Shown here: positions 36,457-45,350 of the stretch, in pieces
How the letters are laid out: every line of letters starts with the position of its first letter
Position numbering within the stretch: the stretch's first letter is position 1
Source: Rugamonas fusca
Lineage (GTDB): Bacteria; Pseudomonadota; Gammaproteobacteria; Burkholderiales; Burkholderiaceae_D
Assembly: GCF_014042365.1 (NCBI RefSeq)
Contig: NZ_JACEZS010000021.1
Span: 1-64,000, forward strand
Direction: 5' to 3'
Length of the DNA stretch: 64,000 bases
The notes under the pieces: model-generated
What the model saw: only the letters and a program-made list of their open reading frames with translations
What the model was told of the DNA's origin: nothing
Databases searched by the model: none
Position numbers and translations under genes: made by a program

Positions 36457-37854
36457 ATGAACCAACATACCACTACGCTGCTGGTGATCGGCGGCGGTCC
36501 TGGCGGCTACATCGCAGCCATCCGCGCCGGCCAGCTGGGCATTCCCACTACCCTGGTCGAAGCCGCTGAACTGGGCGGCACCTGCCTTAACGTGGGCTGC
36601 ATCCCCTCCAAGGCGCTGATCCATGCGGCCGAAGAATTCGACAAGGCCAGTCATTACGCCAGCGGCTCGGCGCTGGGCATTTCCGTGCAGGCGCCGCGCA
36701 TCGACATTGGCCAGACCGTGCTGTGGAAGGACGGCATCGTCGGCCGCCTGACGGGCGGCGTGGCCGCGCTGCTGAAGAAAAGCGGCGTGCGCGTCGTCAA
36801 GGGCTGGGCCAATATTGTCGATGGCAAGACCGTCGAAGTGATCCGGGACGGCGAGAGCCCGCAGCGCATCGGCTGCGAGCACCTGTTGCTGGCCACCGGG
36901 TCACACGCCACCGAATTGCCCTTCATGCCGTTTGGCGGGATGGTGATCAGCGCGACGGAAGCGCTGTCGCCCAAGACCGTGCCGGGCAAGCTGGTGGTCG
37001 TGGGGGCAGGGTATATCGGCCTTGAACTGGGCATCGCCTATGCCAAGCTGGGGGCGCAGGTGGACGTGGTGGAGGCGCAAGAGCGCATCCTGCCCGCCTA
37101 CGACGCGGAGTTGACACGCCCCGTGGCCCACGCGCTCAAGGGCCTGGGCGTGGAGACCCATCCAGGCTGCTCGGTGCTCGGGCTGGACCCGGAGGGCGCC
37201 GCGGTGCGGATACGGAACGCCGCCGGCGAGGAGTCGGCATTGGCGGCGGACCAGGTGCTGGTCGCCGTTGGCCGGCGCCCGAACACGCGCGGCTTCGGCC
37301 TGGAGAAGCTGCGCATCGACATGGATGGCCACTTCATCAAGGTCGATGACCAGTGCCGTACCTCGATGCGCGATGTGTGGGCCATCGGCGACGTGACCGG
37401 CGAACCGATGCTGGCGCACCGCGCCATGGCGCAAGGCGAGATGGTGGCCGAGATCATCAGCGGCAAGCGCCGCCATTTCACGCCGGCCGCCATCGCGGCG
37501 GTGTGCTTCACCGATCCCGAAGTGGTGGTGGTCGGCGCCACGCCCCAGCTGGCGCGGGCGCAGGGCGTCGCTTGCGTGGATGCCGTGTTCCCGTTCGCCG
37601 CCAACGGACGCGCCATGTCGCTCGAAGCCAAGGACGGCTTCGTGCGGGTGGTGGCGCGCAGCGACAATCACCTGATCGTTGGCTGGCAGGCGGTCGGCAA
37701 GGCAGTATCGGAGTTGTCCGCCGCGTTCGCCCAGTCGATCGAGATGGGGGCCACGCTTGAAGATGTGGCGGGCACCATCCATGCGCATCCTACCTTGGGC
37801 GAGGCGATCCAGGAGGCCGCGCTGCGCGCACTGGGGCACGCGCTGCATATTTGA
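36457..37854 (+). CDS. lpdV: Dihydrolipoamide dehydrogenase (E3)
   Basis: 465 residues with GGAG before the ATG, 3 bp after the E2 stop. FAD-binding [17 protein letters not shown], redox disulfide Cys43/Cys48 in [16 protein letters not shown]-binding [20 protein letters not shown], and the dimer-interface His-Glu near [15 protein letters not shown]. Reoxidises lipoamide on E2 with NAD. Being in the bkd operon it is the dedicated E3 (LpdV-type). It converges on the HPF-CSD gene 58 bp away. Confidence 0.95.
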   Translation: MNQHTTTLLVIGGGPGGYIAAIRAGQLGIPTTLVEAAELGGTCLNVGCIPSKALIHAAEEFDKASHYASGSALGISVQAPRIDIGQTVLWKDGIVGRLTGGVAALLKKSGVRVVKGWANIVDGKTVEVIRDGESPQRIGCEHLLLATGSHATELPFMPFGGMVISATEALSPKTVPGKLVVVGAGYIGLELGIAYAKLGAQVDVVEAQERILPAYDAELTRPVAHALKGLGVETHPGCSVLGLDPEGAAVRIRNAAGEESALAADQVLVAVGRRPNTRGFGLEKLRIDMDGHFIKVDDQCRTSMRDVWAIGDVTGEPMLAHRAMAQGEMVAEIISGKRRHFTPAAIAAVCFTDPEVVVVGATPQLARAQGVACVDAVFPFAANGRAMSLEAKDGFVRVVARSDNHLIVGWQAVGKAVSELSAAFAQSIEMGATLEDVAGTIHAHPTLGEAIQEAALRALGHALHI

Positions 37855-37912
37855 GCCGGGGGCGGCCAACGGGCAATGGGTATGTGGCCTCGGGGTCGCC
37901 CACGCCGATCTT

Positions 37913-38467
37913 CTACGGCATGCCTGGCGGGTGATGTTTGCCGGCGGTGACTCGCTTGGCCTGCATCCCTTCGCCGGCCACTTGCTGCAGGAACTCGACT
38001 TCCGTCCCGATTTCCAGTTGGTCAAACTGGGGATAGGCCAGATTGTCGCGCTGGAAATACAGTTCCGTTCCGTCGGCTGTCTCGATGTAGCCGTGGCCAT
38101 CCTCGAACAGTCTGGCGACACGGCCATGCACGGGCGTTTCGTGCAGCTTGACATTGCCCCGCTGTTCACGCACGAAGTCCTGCAGTTTGCGGGTCGCGGC
38201 GTCAAAGGCGTCGCGAACGACAACGTAGACATCTTCATGCCGGTGCACGCGGTTGATGACGATCTCGGTGCCCGACACCGTCAGGTCGATATGCACCTCA
38301 TACATGCGGCCCTGTGTCTGGTGCTTGCCGGCGGTGCCGACGGTCACATCGCAGCGCATGACATGGTTGCAGAATTCGTCGAATTTTTCGGCGCGCTTGC
38401 GGATTTCCGCTTCGAGCGCATCGGAGTGGGGCATATCGACAAAGCGGATATGGAGTGGAATGATCAT
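37913..38467 (-). CDS. HPF/RaiA ribosome-associated domain fused to a cold-shock domain
   Basis: 184 residues from ATG 38467, supported by AAGGAT upstream. Residues about 1-105 (PLHIRFVDMPHSDALEAEI, YEVHIDLTVSGTEIVINRV, DVYVVVRDAFDAATRKLQDF) form a hibernation-promoting factor/RaiA S30AE fold, which occupies the ribosomal decoding site. Residues about 114-178 (HGRVARLFEDGHGYIETADG, TELYFQRDNL) form a cold-shock/OB-fold with RNP1- and RNP2-like motifs. The fusion may couple ribosome silencing with RNA binding under stress. Starts 11 bp after the diaminopimelate-dehydrogenase-like gene, same direction. Confidence 0.88.
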   Translation of the reverse strand: MIIPLHIRFVDMPHSDALEAEIRKRAEKFDEFCNHVMRCDVTVGTAGKHQTQGRMYEVHIDLTVSGTEIVINRVHRHEDVYVVVRDAFDAATRKLQDFVREQRGNVKLHETPVHGRVARLFEDGHGYIETADGTELYFQRDNLAYPQFDQLEIGTEVEFLQQVAGEGMQAKRVTAGKHHPPGMP

Positions 38468-38478
38468 GATGCATCCTT

Positions 38479-39339
38479 TCATGGGGCGCGCAGCGCATAA
38501 CGGTGCGCGCCGTGTGGCAATGACGAAATAGTTCGCGCGGCGTCGAGCATGACGCGCGCTGCGAATGCGGTGTGCTCGAACCGGGCCTCGACCAACAGGC
38601 TGGCATGTTTGCCCGAGGCCGCGGTGCTGCGCCGTTCAATTACCAGGCCCTGGCCTTCCTCGGCCTCGATGTCGGCCAGGTCTTCCACCTGGAACACCTG
38701 GGTGGCCTCGCCGGCAAACAAGGGATCGGCGCAGATGGCTGCCTGGACTGGTGCAAGATCGGCGCCCTGCTCAAGCGTGACGTAGACCAGGTGTTGCAGC
38801 GCCCCGCCGGCGCTGTGGAATTCGCCGGCCAGGGCCTCCTTTACGCCCCGTATGTGCGCCACGGCCGCACTGCGGTGCAGGCTCAGGCCAGGATGGCGAT
38901 GCGACAGGTTGCGCCCGCGCGGGATCAGCATGTCGAAGGCGTGCGAAAACAAGGGCAGCACGCCGGGATCCCACCCGGCGCCGACCACCGCGGTGGTGCG
39001 GTGAGCCCTGGCAATGTCATCCAGTTCCCCGTAATGGGTGGCGAGTGCGTGGCCTTCGAGGCGGGCGCATTCGACTATCGGTATGCGGGCCTGCAGCAAT
39101 TCCCGCGACACGCCCAATACATTGCCTGTCGGCACGCAAACAAGCGCGATATCGACGTAGGGCAGGTCGCTCACATGGTCTACCGCCGGAAACGGGGCCA
39201 GTTCTCCATACATGGGGCGCAGCGATACGGGCCGCCGCACGACACCGGCCAGCGTCATTTCGGGTTCGTCGATGAGCGCCCTGGCACAGGCCCTGCCCAG
39301 CCTGCCCAAACCGATCACCGCCACGTTCAGCTTACGCAT
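38479..39339 (-). CDS. Diaminopimelate dehydrogenase-like oxidoreductase
   Basis: 286 residues. N-terminal Rossmann motif NVAVIGLGRLGRACARALI with RR at the NADP-binding position after the second strand, and the central VVGAGWDPGVLPLFSHAFDM followed by PGLSLHRSAAVAHIRGVKEA. These resemble meso-diaminopimelate D-dehydrogenase (GWDPG ... GPGLSxGHSxAxRxxxGV). Family members reductively aminate or oxidatively deaminate amino acids with NADP(H). Several substrate-binding residues cannot be verified by eye, so the substrate is open. Upstream of the HPF-CSD gene in a likely two-gene operon. Confidence 0.75.
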   Translation of the reverse strand: MRKLNVAVIGLGRLGRACARALIDEPEMTLAGVVRRPVSLRPMYGELAPFPAVDHVSDLPYVDIALVCVPTGNVLGVSRELLQARIPIVECARLEGHALATHYGELDDIARAHRTTAVVGAGWDPGVLPLFSHAFDMLIPRGRNLSHRHPGLSLHRSAAVAHIRGVKEALAGEFHSAGGALQHLVYVTLEQGADLAPVQAAICADPLFAGEATQVFQVEDLADIEAEEGQGLVIERRSTAASGKHASLLVEARFEHTAFAARVMLDAARTISSLPHGAHRYALRAP

Positions 39340-39525
39340 TGCGCCAAATCGGATAAGGTTGTTGATTGCATTGGTGCGGGAAAGTGCGGACCCGCATTGT
39401 CGTTAAATCATCAATCGATCATCTTCATTATATGGCGCGCAACAATGGCTGCCGTGATCGAAATCATCTGCGCGTCACTTGCGCGGCCCGATCAGCCCCG
39501 TGCGGAGCAAGCGGGGGGCGTCGTG

Positions 39526-40659
39526 TCAGGTGCCCGCACCGCTGACTTCGAGCAGCAAGTCGTGCTGCCCCTGCCTGGCCACCTGGACGCCGAATGGCCG
39601 GCCTTCCCGGTTCAGCGTTTCCATCAGCCAGCGCACGCCGGGTTCCGGCGCGTAGTTCGCGCGAAAGTGCCGGGTTTGCGTGGCGCTCATTGCCAGGCGG
39701 GTCAGCCGGCCCTGGGCCAGGGTGGGAAAATACATCAGCGCCAGGTCGCCACGGCATTGTGCGTGGCCGCCTATCCCTTCGTAGTCGTTGAGGAAGTCGC
39801 CGCAACCGTACAGGATGGGCTTGCCCCGGTAGACTTCGATGCCTTTCACGTGGTGCGAAGAATGGCCGTGCACCACATCCACGGCGGCCGATTCGATCAG
39901 GCCATGGGCGAAGCTGCGCTGTTGCGCCGAGACGTCGAAGCCCCAATTGGCTCCCCAATGCAGCGATGCCACCACCAGGTCGCCAGCCCGTTTCACAGCG
40001 GCCACCTGGCGGGCGATGGTCTTGAGGCTGCGCGCCGTCAGGCCGGCAAGGAAATTGACGCCGGGCCGGGACGTCCCCGCACCCCATTCGGGCGGCACGC
40101 CGCTGTCCTCCGTGGCCCACGCAAACACCAGCACCCGGCCCTTGCCCGGCACAGCGAGCTGGGCCGGTGCCGCAGCGGCGGTGGCATCGCGCCCGGCGCC
40201 GGCAGTGGCGATGCCGGCGCGGTGCAGGCTCTCCAGCGTTTCCTTCAAGCCCTGATAACCCCAGTCCAACACGTGGTTGTTGGCCAGTACGCAGCAATCG
40301 ATGCCGGCAGCGCTGATGCAGGGCAGGTTAGCGGGATGCATGCGGTAGTGGATACCTTTGCCGGGCCAGGCTTGCTCGCTGGCGGTGATCGCCGTCTCCA
40401 GATTGATGATGCGCACGTCCGGCGCCGCACGCCGCAAGGCGTCCAGCGCGTTGCCCCAGATGTACGGGAAGTCCACCGGCTGCGGGACCGAACCGCTGCT
40501 CTCGCGCGCCAGTTCAACATAGACGAGCGCCGAGCGTACGCAGGATTCGAACAGCTGCGGTTTGCCGGGGTGGGGAAGGATCTGGTCGATGCCGCGTCCG
40601 GTCATCACGTCACCGCACAGGAACAGGGTGATGCCGGGGGCATGCAAGTCTGTTTGCAT
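39526..40659 (-). CDS. CapA-family protein (poly-gamma-glutamate synthesis/metallophosphatase-like)
   Basis: 377 residues. Family hallmarks: ITLFLCGDVMTGRGIDQILP at the start, RIINLETAITASE, VLANNHVLDWGYQGLKETLE, VASLHWGANWG, VVHGHSSHHVKGIEVYRGKP and ILYGCGDFLNDYEG. These Asp, Asn and His motifs build the metal site of the calcineurin-like CapA fold used in poly-gamma-glutamate export or amidation. No signal peptide is evident and no capB or capC is adjacent, so the role here is open. Single-gene unit. Confidence 0.9.
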   Translation of the reverse strand: MQTDLHAPGITLFLCGDVMTGRGIDQILPHPGKPQLFESCVRSALVYVELARESSGSVPQPVDFPYIWGNALDALRRAAPDVRIINLETAITASEQAWPGKGIHYRMHPANLPCISAAGIDCCVLANNHVLDWGYQGLKETLESLHRAGIATAGAGRDATAAAAPAQLAVPGKGRVLVFAWATEDSGVPPEWGAGTSRPGVNFLAGLTARSLKTIARQVAAVKRAGDLVVASLHWGANWGFDVSAQQRSFAHGLIESAAVDVVHGHSSHHVKGIEVYRGKPILYGCGDFLNDYEGIGGHAQCRGDLALMYFPTLAQGRLTRLAMSATQTRHFRANYAPEPGVRWLMETLNREGRPFGVQVARQGQHDLLLEVSGAGT

Positions 40660-40808
40660 GACAACGCTCCTTGATGGCGACGCCCGCGCCGGTAGTCAGT
40701 CAATGGCGGGACTGGTATCACCAACAGTACAGGCAACAGTGTATCCCTTCGCCCGGCCAACGGCGGCGCCGCCAGCGATTGGCGGCATGCCCGACGGTGT
40801 GCAGACCT

Positions 40809-41708
40809 TTATTGCCGACGCCGCACCAGTTCGGTGATGACCTGCTCGAGCGTCGTTGTACCAGCCCATGCGCGCGCGGCGGGATCGCTCCCGATGTCGA
40901 TATGGGCGCCATTGAGGCCTCGGGTCATTTCGGCGAAACCAGCGAGGGCGGCCCTTGAGAACTGGGCATCGGCCAGCGCACTGGACCATGCCGATTCCGG
41001 CAGGACTGCCACGTCGACAGGCTTGTGTAGCGTGGCTGAAACCATGGCGGCGACATCAGCCGGGGCGTAGTCCTTGGGCCCGGCGAGCGTGACGATGCCG
41101 GTTGCGGTGCCGCTTTCCTGCAGCAAAGCGGCGGCGGCGCTGCCGACATCGGCAGTCGCCACCATCGGCAGGGCACGCCGGGGCGGCGCCAGGAACGTCG
41201 GCAGTACGCCGCTGCGCACGGCTTGTGCCACCATCGGCATCCAGTTCTCCATGAAATAGGCGGCGCGCAGGAAGGTGGTGGCAACACCGGCCGCGCCCAA
41301 ACGTTGCTCGAACAGGCGGTTCATCCAGATCCAGCCCGTACCGCTCTCGCGGTCGGCGCCTACCGAGGACAGCGCGACCAGCCTGGGCACGTGCGCCGCC
41401 ACCGCGGCGCGGGCCGTGGTATCGGCAATCAACTCTGCCAGCTCGAACAGGTCTTCACGGCCGTAGTGCTGCGGACAGACGACATAAGCGCCCTGGGCAT
41501 GATCGAGCGCCCTGGTCATCGCGCCCAGGTCGGTCAGGTCGGCCACGGCGACCTCGGCGCCGCGTTCGGCCCAGAGCCGGCCCCTGGCCGGGTCGCGTAC
41601 CACGACGCGCACCGGATGGCCGCAGCGCAACAGGGTATCGGCGGCGGCCGCGCCGGTACGGCCGGTCACGCCGAATACAACGTAAGGAAGGGGGGAGTAA
41701 GCAGTCAT
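40809..41708 (-). CDS. NmrA-like NAD(P)-binding protein
   Basis: 299 residues. N-terminal VVFGVTGRTGAAAADTLLRC is the glycine-rich NAD(P) motif of atypical SDRs, followed by VRVVVRDPARG and DHAQGAYVVCPQHYG. It lacks the YxxxK catalytic pair of classical SDRs, so it may be a redox sensor or a quinone/NADPH oxidoreductase of the NmrA/QorB type. Divergently transcribed from a LysR regulator 61 bp away, which probably controls it. Confidence 0.85.
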   Translation of the reverse strand: MTAYSPLPYVVFGVTGRTGAAAADTLLRCGHPVRVVVRDPARGRLWAERGAEVAVADLTDLGAMTRALDHAQGAYVVCPQHYGREDLFELAELIADTTARAAVAAHVPRLVALSSVGADRESGTGWIWMNRLFEQRLGAAGVATTFLRAAYFMENWMPMVAQAVRSGVLPTFLAPPRRALPMVATADVGSAAAALLQESGTATGIVTLAGPKDYAPADVAAMVSATLHKPVDVAVLPESAWSSALADAQFSRAALAGFAEMTRGLNGAHIDIGSDPAARAWAGTTTLEQVITELVRRRQ

Positions 41709-41769
41709 GAAAAATCTCCTGTTCAGATGAATCCGAATGGTGCATGATCGCTCGACTTACATAAATGGC

Positions 41770-42708
41770 ATGAAAGTCATAATCAACATGCACCAAGTGG
41801 ATTTGTCCGCAGTCGACCTTAATCTGTTGAAGCTGTTTGAAGCGCTGGTGCGCGAGCGCAGCGTCACCCAGGCGGGCCTGCGGCTGGGCTTGAGCCAGCC
41901 GGCCGCCAGCCGCGCGCTGGGGCGACTGCGCGCCATGCTCGGTGATCGCCTGATGGTGCGCGGCAAGCTTGGCCTGGAACTGACGCCGCGCGGTGAAGCG
42001 CTGGCAGGGCCGGTGACCAGGCTGCTCGATGATGCCCGCGGCATCGTCTCGCCTGCCGTGTTCGATCCCGCCTCCGCGGCGGGGCGCTTCACGATTGCCG
42101 CCCACGACCACCTGAGCCTGGTGGTGCTGGCTGGCCTGATCGCCCGCTTCGAACGCCATGCGCCTGCGCTCAGCCTCCATATCGCCCAACCTGTGGGAGA
42201 CAACGTGCGGCTGATCGAACAGGGTGGGGCCGATCTGGCGCTGGGCATTTTCGATGCGCTGCCGGGCAGTTTCCATCGGCGCGGCCTGTACACCGACAAT
42301 TTTGTGTGCGTGCTCAGGTCCGGTCACCCCGCCGTGGCGGATGGACTCAGCCTGGAGCGTTATGTGGCCTTGCGCCACGTCGCTGTGACCATCTCCGGCG
42401 TGGGCGCCAGTGCGGTCGACGTCGCGCTCTCGGCAGCGGGTCGCACTCGCCACGTGGCGCTGCGCGTACCCCACTTCCTTGCCGGTGCGATGCTGGTGGC
42501 CGACAGCGACATGGTGCTCACGCTGCCAGGCCGTCTGGCGCGCCTGCTGGCGCAACGGCTGCCGCTCGTGTGCATGGCGCTGCCGCTCCAGGTGGCTCCC
42601 TTGTCGCCGGCCATGATCTGGCACGCGCGTTGCCATGGCGATGCTGCCCATGCGTGGGTGCGGCAACAGCTTGCCGATGTGGTTGCCTCGTTCAATACGG
42701 CTGGCTAA
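41770..42708 (+). CDS. LysR-family transcriptional regulator
   Basis: 312 residues from ATG 41770; ATG 41788 is an alternative and neither has a strong Shine-Dalgarno sequence. N-terminal winged HTH (DLNLLKLFEALVRERSVTQA, LGLSQPAASRALGRLR) and a substrate-binding domain (about 100-305) starting GRFTIAAHDHLSLVVLAGLI. It belongs to the NodD/NahR-like branch in style. The 61-bp divergent arrangement with the NmrA-like gene points to that gene as the target. Confidence 0.9.
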   Translation: MKVIINMHQVDLSAVDLNLLKLFEALVRERSVTQAGLRLGLSQPAASRALGRLRAMLGDRLMVRGKLGLELTPRGEALAGPVTRLLDDARGIVSPAVFDPASAAGRFTIAAHDHLSLVVLAGLIARFERHAPALSLHIAQPVGDNVRLIEQGGADLALGIFDALPGSFHRRGLYTDNFVCVLRSGHPAVADGLSLERYVALRHVAVTISGVGASAVDVALSAAGRTRHVALRVPHFLAGAMLVADSDMVLTLPGRLARLLAQRLPLVCMALPLQVAPLSPAMIWHARCHGDAAHAWVRQQLADVVASFNTAG

Positions 42709-42764
42709 TGCCGGCTATGCCATCGCCTGCATCGCGCGCGATGGTGCCGCATGCCGGCTGGTCG

Positions 42765-43127
42765 TCAGTTGCGCCGTTCGACAATGACGTAGTGCTTCCT
42801 GATCGGCTCCACCACTTCGAATACTCCCTTGAAGCCGGCGGGGATCACCAGCGCGTCGCCGGGGCCGGCTTCGGCGGCGTGGCCTTGTTCATCGATGACG
42901 CGGCAGCGGCCTTCCAGCACGTAAAAGTATTCATCCTTGTCCTGGGCGAAGGCGATACGCCAGCTGCCTGGCTCGCACGCCCATACGCCGGCACTGACGT
43001 CGCCGCTGGCGCTGGTGAAGTGGTTCCAGGTGGTGCGCTGCGGCTTGCCGTGCAACCTGCGCTCTGCGCGTGGGTAGTCGTATTCGGGCGTGGGCGATTG
43101 CTGGCGGAATGCGGTGATGGCTGGCAT
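42765..43127 (-). CDS. Cupin (DUF861-type) protein
   Basis: 120 residues from ATG 43127. DUF861/(S)-ureidoglycine aminohydrolase-like cupin: GVWACEPGSWRIAFAQDKDE, YFYVLEGRCRVIDEQGHAAE, AGPGDALVIPAGFKGVFEVV. The usual metal ligands are mostly replaced, as in many members of this family. Function unknown. Its frame opens further upstream but family length supports this start. Confidence 0.85.
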   Translation of the reverse strand: MPAITAFRQQSPTPEYDYPRAERRLHGKPQRTTWNHFTSASGDVSAGVWACEPGSWRIAFAQDKDEYFYVLEGRCRVIDEQGHAAEAGPGDALVIPAGFKGVFEVVEPIRKHYVIVERRN

Positions 43128-43310
43128 GGTCGTGGATGACTGGTTGCTGGAGGCGCGATTATATGCCGCATCCCGCGTCAATCTGAACTGGCGGGCGCGG
43201 CATGCGCGCGGGCAGGGCGGCCGTGCGCCCCTCAGGCGAGCGCCGCCGCGCTCCCCGCCTGGCGGCGCCACGCCAGCCGCACCTGGCCGGGGCCGCCACG
43301 CCACTGGTCA

Positions 43311-44054
43311 TCAGGCCGCAAAGCCGCCGTCGATGAGCAGGTCCGCGCCCGTGACGAAGCCCGCTTCCGGGCCGGCCAGGTAGGCCACCATGGCGGCCAC
43401 TTCATCGGCGTGGCCATGACGGGGCAGCGCCATCAGGCCATGCAGCGCGGTGGCGAAATCCCCGTGGGCCGGATTCATGTCGGTGTCGACCGGGCCGGGC
43501 GCGACGTTGTTGATGGTGATATTGCGGCTGCCCAGGTCGCGTGCCAGGCCTTTCACCAGCCCGGTCAGCGCCGCCTTGCTCATGGCGTACACGGCGCCGC
43601 CGGCGAAGGGCATGCGCTGCGCGTTGGTGCTGCCGATGTTGATGATGCGGCCTCCTTCGCGCATGTGGGCGGCGGCCGCCTTGGCGGCGACGAACACGGA
43701 ACGCACGTTGACGGCGACAGTCTGGTCGAAGTCCTCCAGCGCGTACTCGTGCAGCGGGCCCATACGCAGCACCCCGGCGCTGTTGACCAGGATGTCGAGC
43801 CGGCCAAAGCGCGCCGCCACGCTGTCGATGGCGCCGGTGAGCGCGGCGGCGTCCGCGGCGTCGGCGTGGATGGCCAGGGCCGTGCCGCCGGCCGCTTCGA
43901 TGTCGGCCGCCAAAGCGTGGGCGGCGCTGGCCGAGGCCGCGTAGCCGATGGCCACTGTGGCCCCTGCGCGGGCCAGGCGGCGGGCCGTCGCCGCGCCGAT
44001 GCCGCGCGAGCCGCCGTTGATGAAGGCAACTTTGCCGTTGAGATCGGAGTTCAT
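43311..44054 (-). CDS. SDR-family oxidoreductase
   Basis: 247 residues. Classical SDR with FINGGSRGIGAATAR (10-24), VNSAG, catalytic Ser142 in NIGSTNA and Tyr156/Lys160 in YAMSK. The sequence around IGYAASASAAHALAADIE is of FabG/3-oxoacyl-reductase style and favours NADP(H). Divergent from a LysR regulator 113 bp away, a common pairing for stress- or substrate-induced SDRs. Confidence 0.9.
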   Translation of the reverse strand: MNSDLNGKVAFINGGSRGIGAATARRLARAGATVAIGYAASASAAHALAADIEAAGGTALAIHADAADAAALTGAIDSVAARFGRLDILVNSAGVLRMGPLHEYALEDFDQTVAVNVRSVFVAAKAAAAHMREGGRIINIGSTNAQRMPFAGGAVYAMSKAALTGLVKGLARDLGSRNITINNVAPGPVDTDMNPAHGDFATALHGLMALPRHGHADEVAAMVAYLAGPEAGFVTGADLLIDGGFAA

Positions 44055-44167
44055 GGTGGGTTTCCTTTCGAATCGGTGGATGGTGTCGCCAGTATGGTCT
44101 GGGCCGGCTTGTCACGGTAGACGGTAATTGGCAGCGACAGTTTCAACCGCTGGTATAAAATGACGCC

Positions 44168-45097
44168 ATGTCCACCGAACTTGCCAGCCACCTCGATGCC
44201 TTTGTCACCTCCGCCGACGAGGGCAGTTTTTCCGCAGCCGCGCGTCGCCTGGGGCACACGCCGGCCGCCGCCAGCAAGAGCGTGGCGCAGCTGGAGAACC
44301 GGCTCGGCGTGCGCCTGTTCCAGCGCAGCACCCGCAGCCTGGCGTTGACCACGGACGGCGAACGGCTCTATGCGCAGGTGCGCCTGCCCTGGCGCGAGAT
44401 CGGCGACGCCCTGACCGACTTGCATCAAGGGGCAGGCAAGCCGGCCGGCTCCCTGAAAGTGTCGCTGGCGCACACGGTGGGGCGCGATTATGTGCTGCCT
44501 TTGCTGGCCGGCTTCGCGGCCAGCTACCCCGATGTCGTGCTGGACTTGCGCTTCGATAACCGCCAGGTGGACCTGGTCGCGGAAGGCTTCGATGTCGCCA
44601 TCGGCGGCGGCATCGAGCTGACCGAGGGCCTGGTCGCGCGCGAGTTGGCCCGCGTGCGCATCGTGCTGGCCGCTGCGCCCGGCTACCTGCGCGCCTACCC
44701 GGCGCCCGCCGATCCGGGCGGGCTGGCCAGGCATGGCGGCTTGCTGCGCCGCTCGCTGGCCACCGGGCGGGTGTTGCCCTGGACCTTGCGCAACCGCGCG
44801 GGCCAGGAAATGGTGGCCAGCGTGCGCCCCGTCGCCGTGCTCGATGATCCGGAAGCCATCGCGCGCGCGGCCGCCTGCGGCATGGGGATGGCGATGCTGC
44901 CCATGCCGCATGCGCTGCCCTTGCTCGACAGCGGCGCGCTGGTGCAGGTGCTGCCCGACTGGTACGCCGAGGCCAAGCCCTTGTCCATTTACTATTCCAG
45001 CCGCAAGCTGGTGCCGGCCAAGGTGCGCGTATTCGTTGACCACGTGCTGGCCCGGTTCCGCGCCAGCGGGCATCCGGCCCGGTTCAACCCGTCCTGA
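44168..45097 (+). CDS. LysR-family transcriptional regulator
   Basis: 309 residues. N-terminal HTH (DAFVTSADEGSFSAAARRLG, AAASKSVAQLENRLGVRLFQ) with a substrate-binding domain from about residue 95 (GSLKVSLAHTVGRDYVLPLL). CrgA/DsdC-like group in style. Likely regulator of the divergent SDR gene. No other target is adjacent; acnB follows 253 bp later with its own promoter. Confidence 0.9.
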   Translation: MSTELASHLDAFVTSADEGSFSAAARRLGHTPAAASKSVAQLENRLGVRLFQRSTRSLALTTDGERLYAQVRLPWREIGDALTDLHQGAGKPAGSLKVSLAHTVGRDYVLPLLAGFAASYPDVVLDLRFDNRQVDLVAEGFDVAIGGGIELTEGLVARELARVRIVLAAAPGYLRAYPAPADPGGLARHGGLLRRSLATGRVLPWTLRNRAGQEMVASVRPVAVLDDPEAIARAAACGMGMAMLPMPHALPLLDSGALVQVLPDWYAEAKPLSIYYSSRKLVPAKVRVFVDHVLARFRASGHPARFNPS

Positions 45098-45255
45098 GCG
45101 GCCGCCCGGGACGGGCCCGGTTCGACAAGTCCGGGCGGACCGCCCGTGGCTGCCCGCCCGGCCGGCGCCGGGCCCGGGGGGAGGGCGGCAAGGTGCCCGT
45201 CCATGCGCCGCGGCACGGAATTGTGGCAAAAATATCGGCCCGTCTGCTGTTATAT

Positions 45256-45284
45256 GTCTTATATAAGACTGGTTGAGGTACAAT
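45256..45284 (+). promoter_or_regulatory. acnB promoter with a 14-bp palindromic operator
   Basis: The perfect palindrome GTCTTATATAAGAC spans 45256-45269 and covers the position of a -35 box for the -10 element TACAAT at 45279-45284. A repressor bound there would block RNA polymerase. The CTTATATAAG core resembles operators I associate with GntR-type TCA-cycle regulators of Burkholderiales; that link is from memory and unverified. Confidence 0.6.
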
Positions 45285-45350
45285 AGCGCGTAGTACCGGC
45301 GGTCGATGTTCCGCTTTTTCCGCAATCTATCCTGACTGAGAGATTTTTTC

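Noticed and set aside
35044-36882. Minus-strand open frame opposite the E2 gene
   Set aside because: Shadow of the lipoyl/hinge region, His/Arg-rich without domain.
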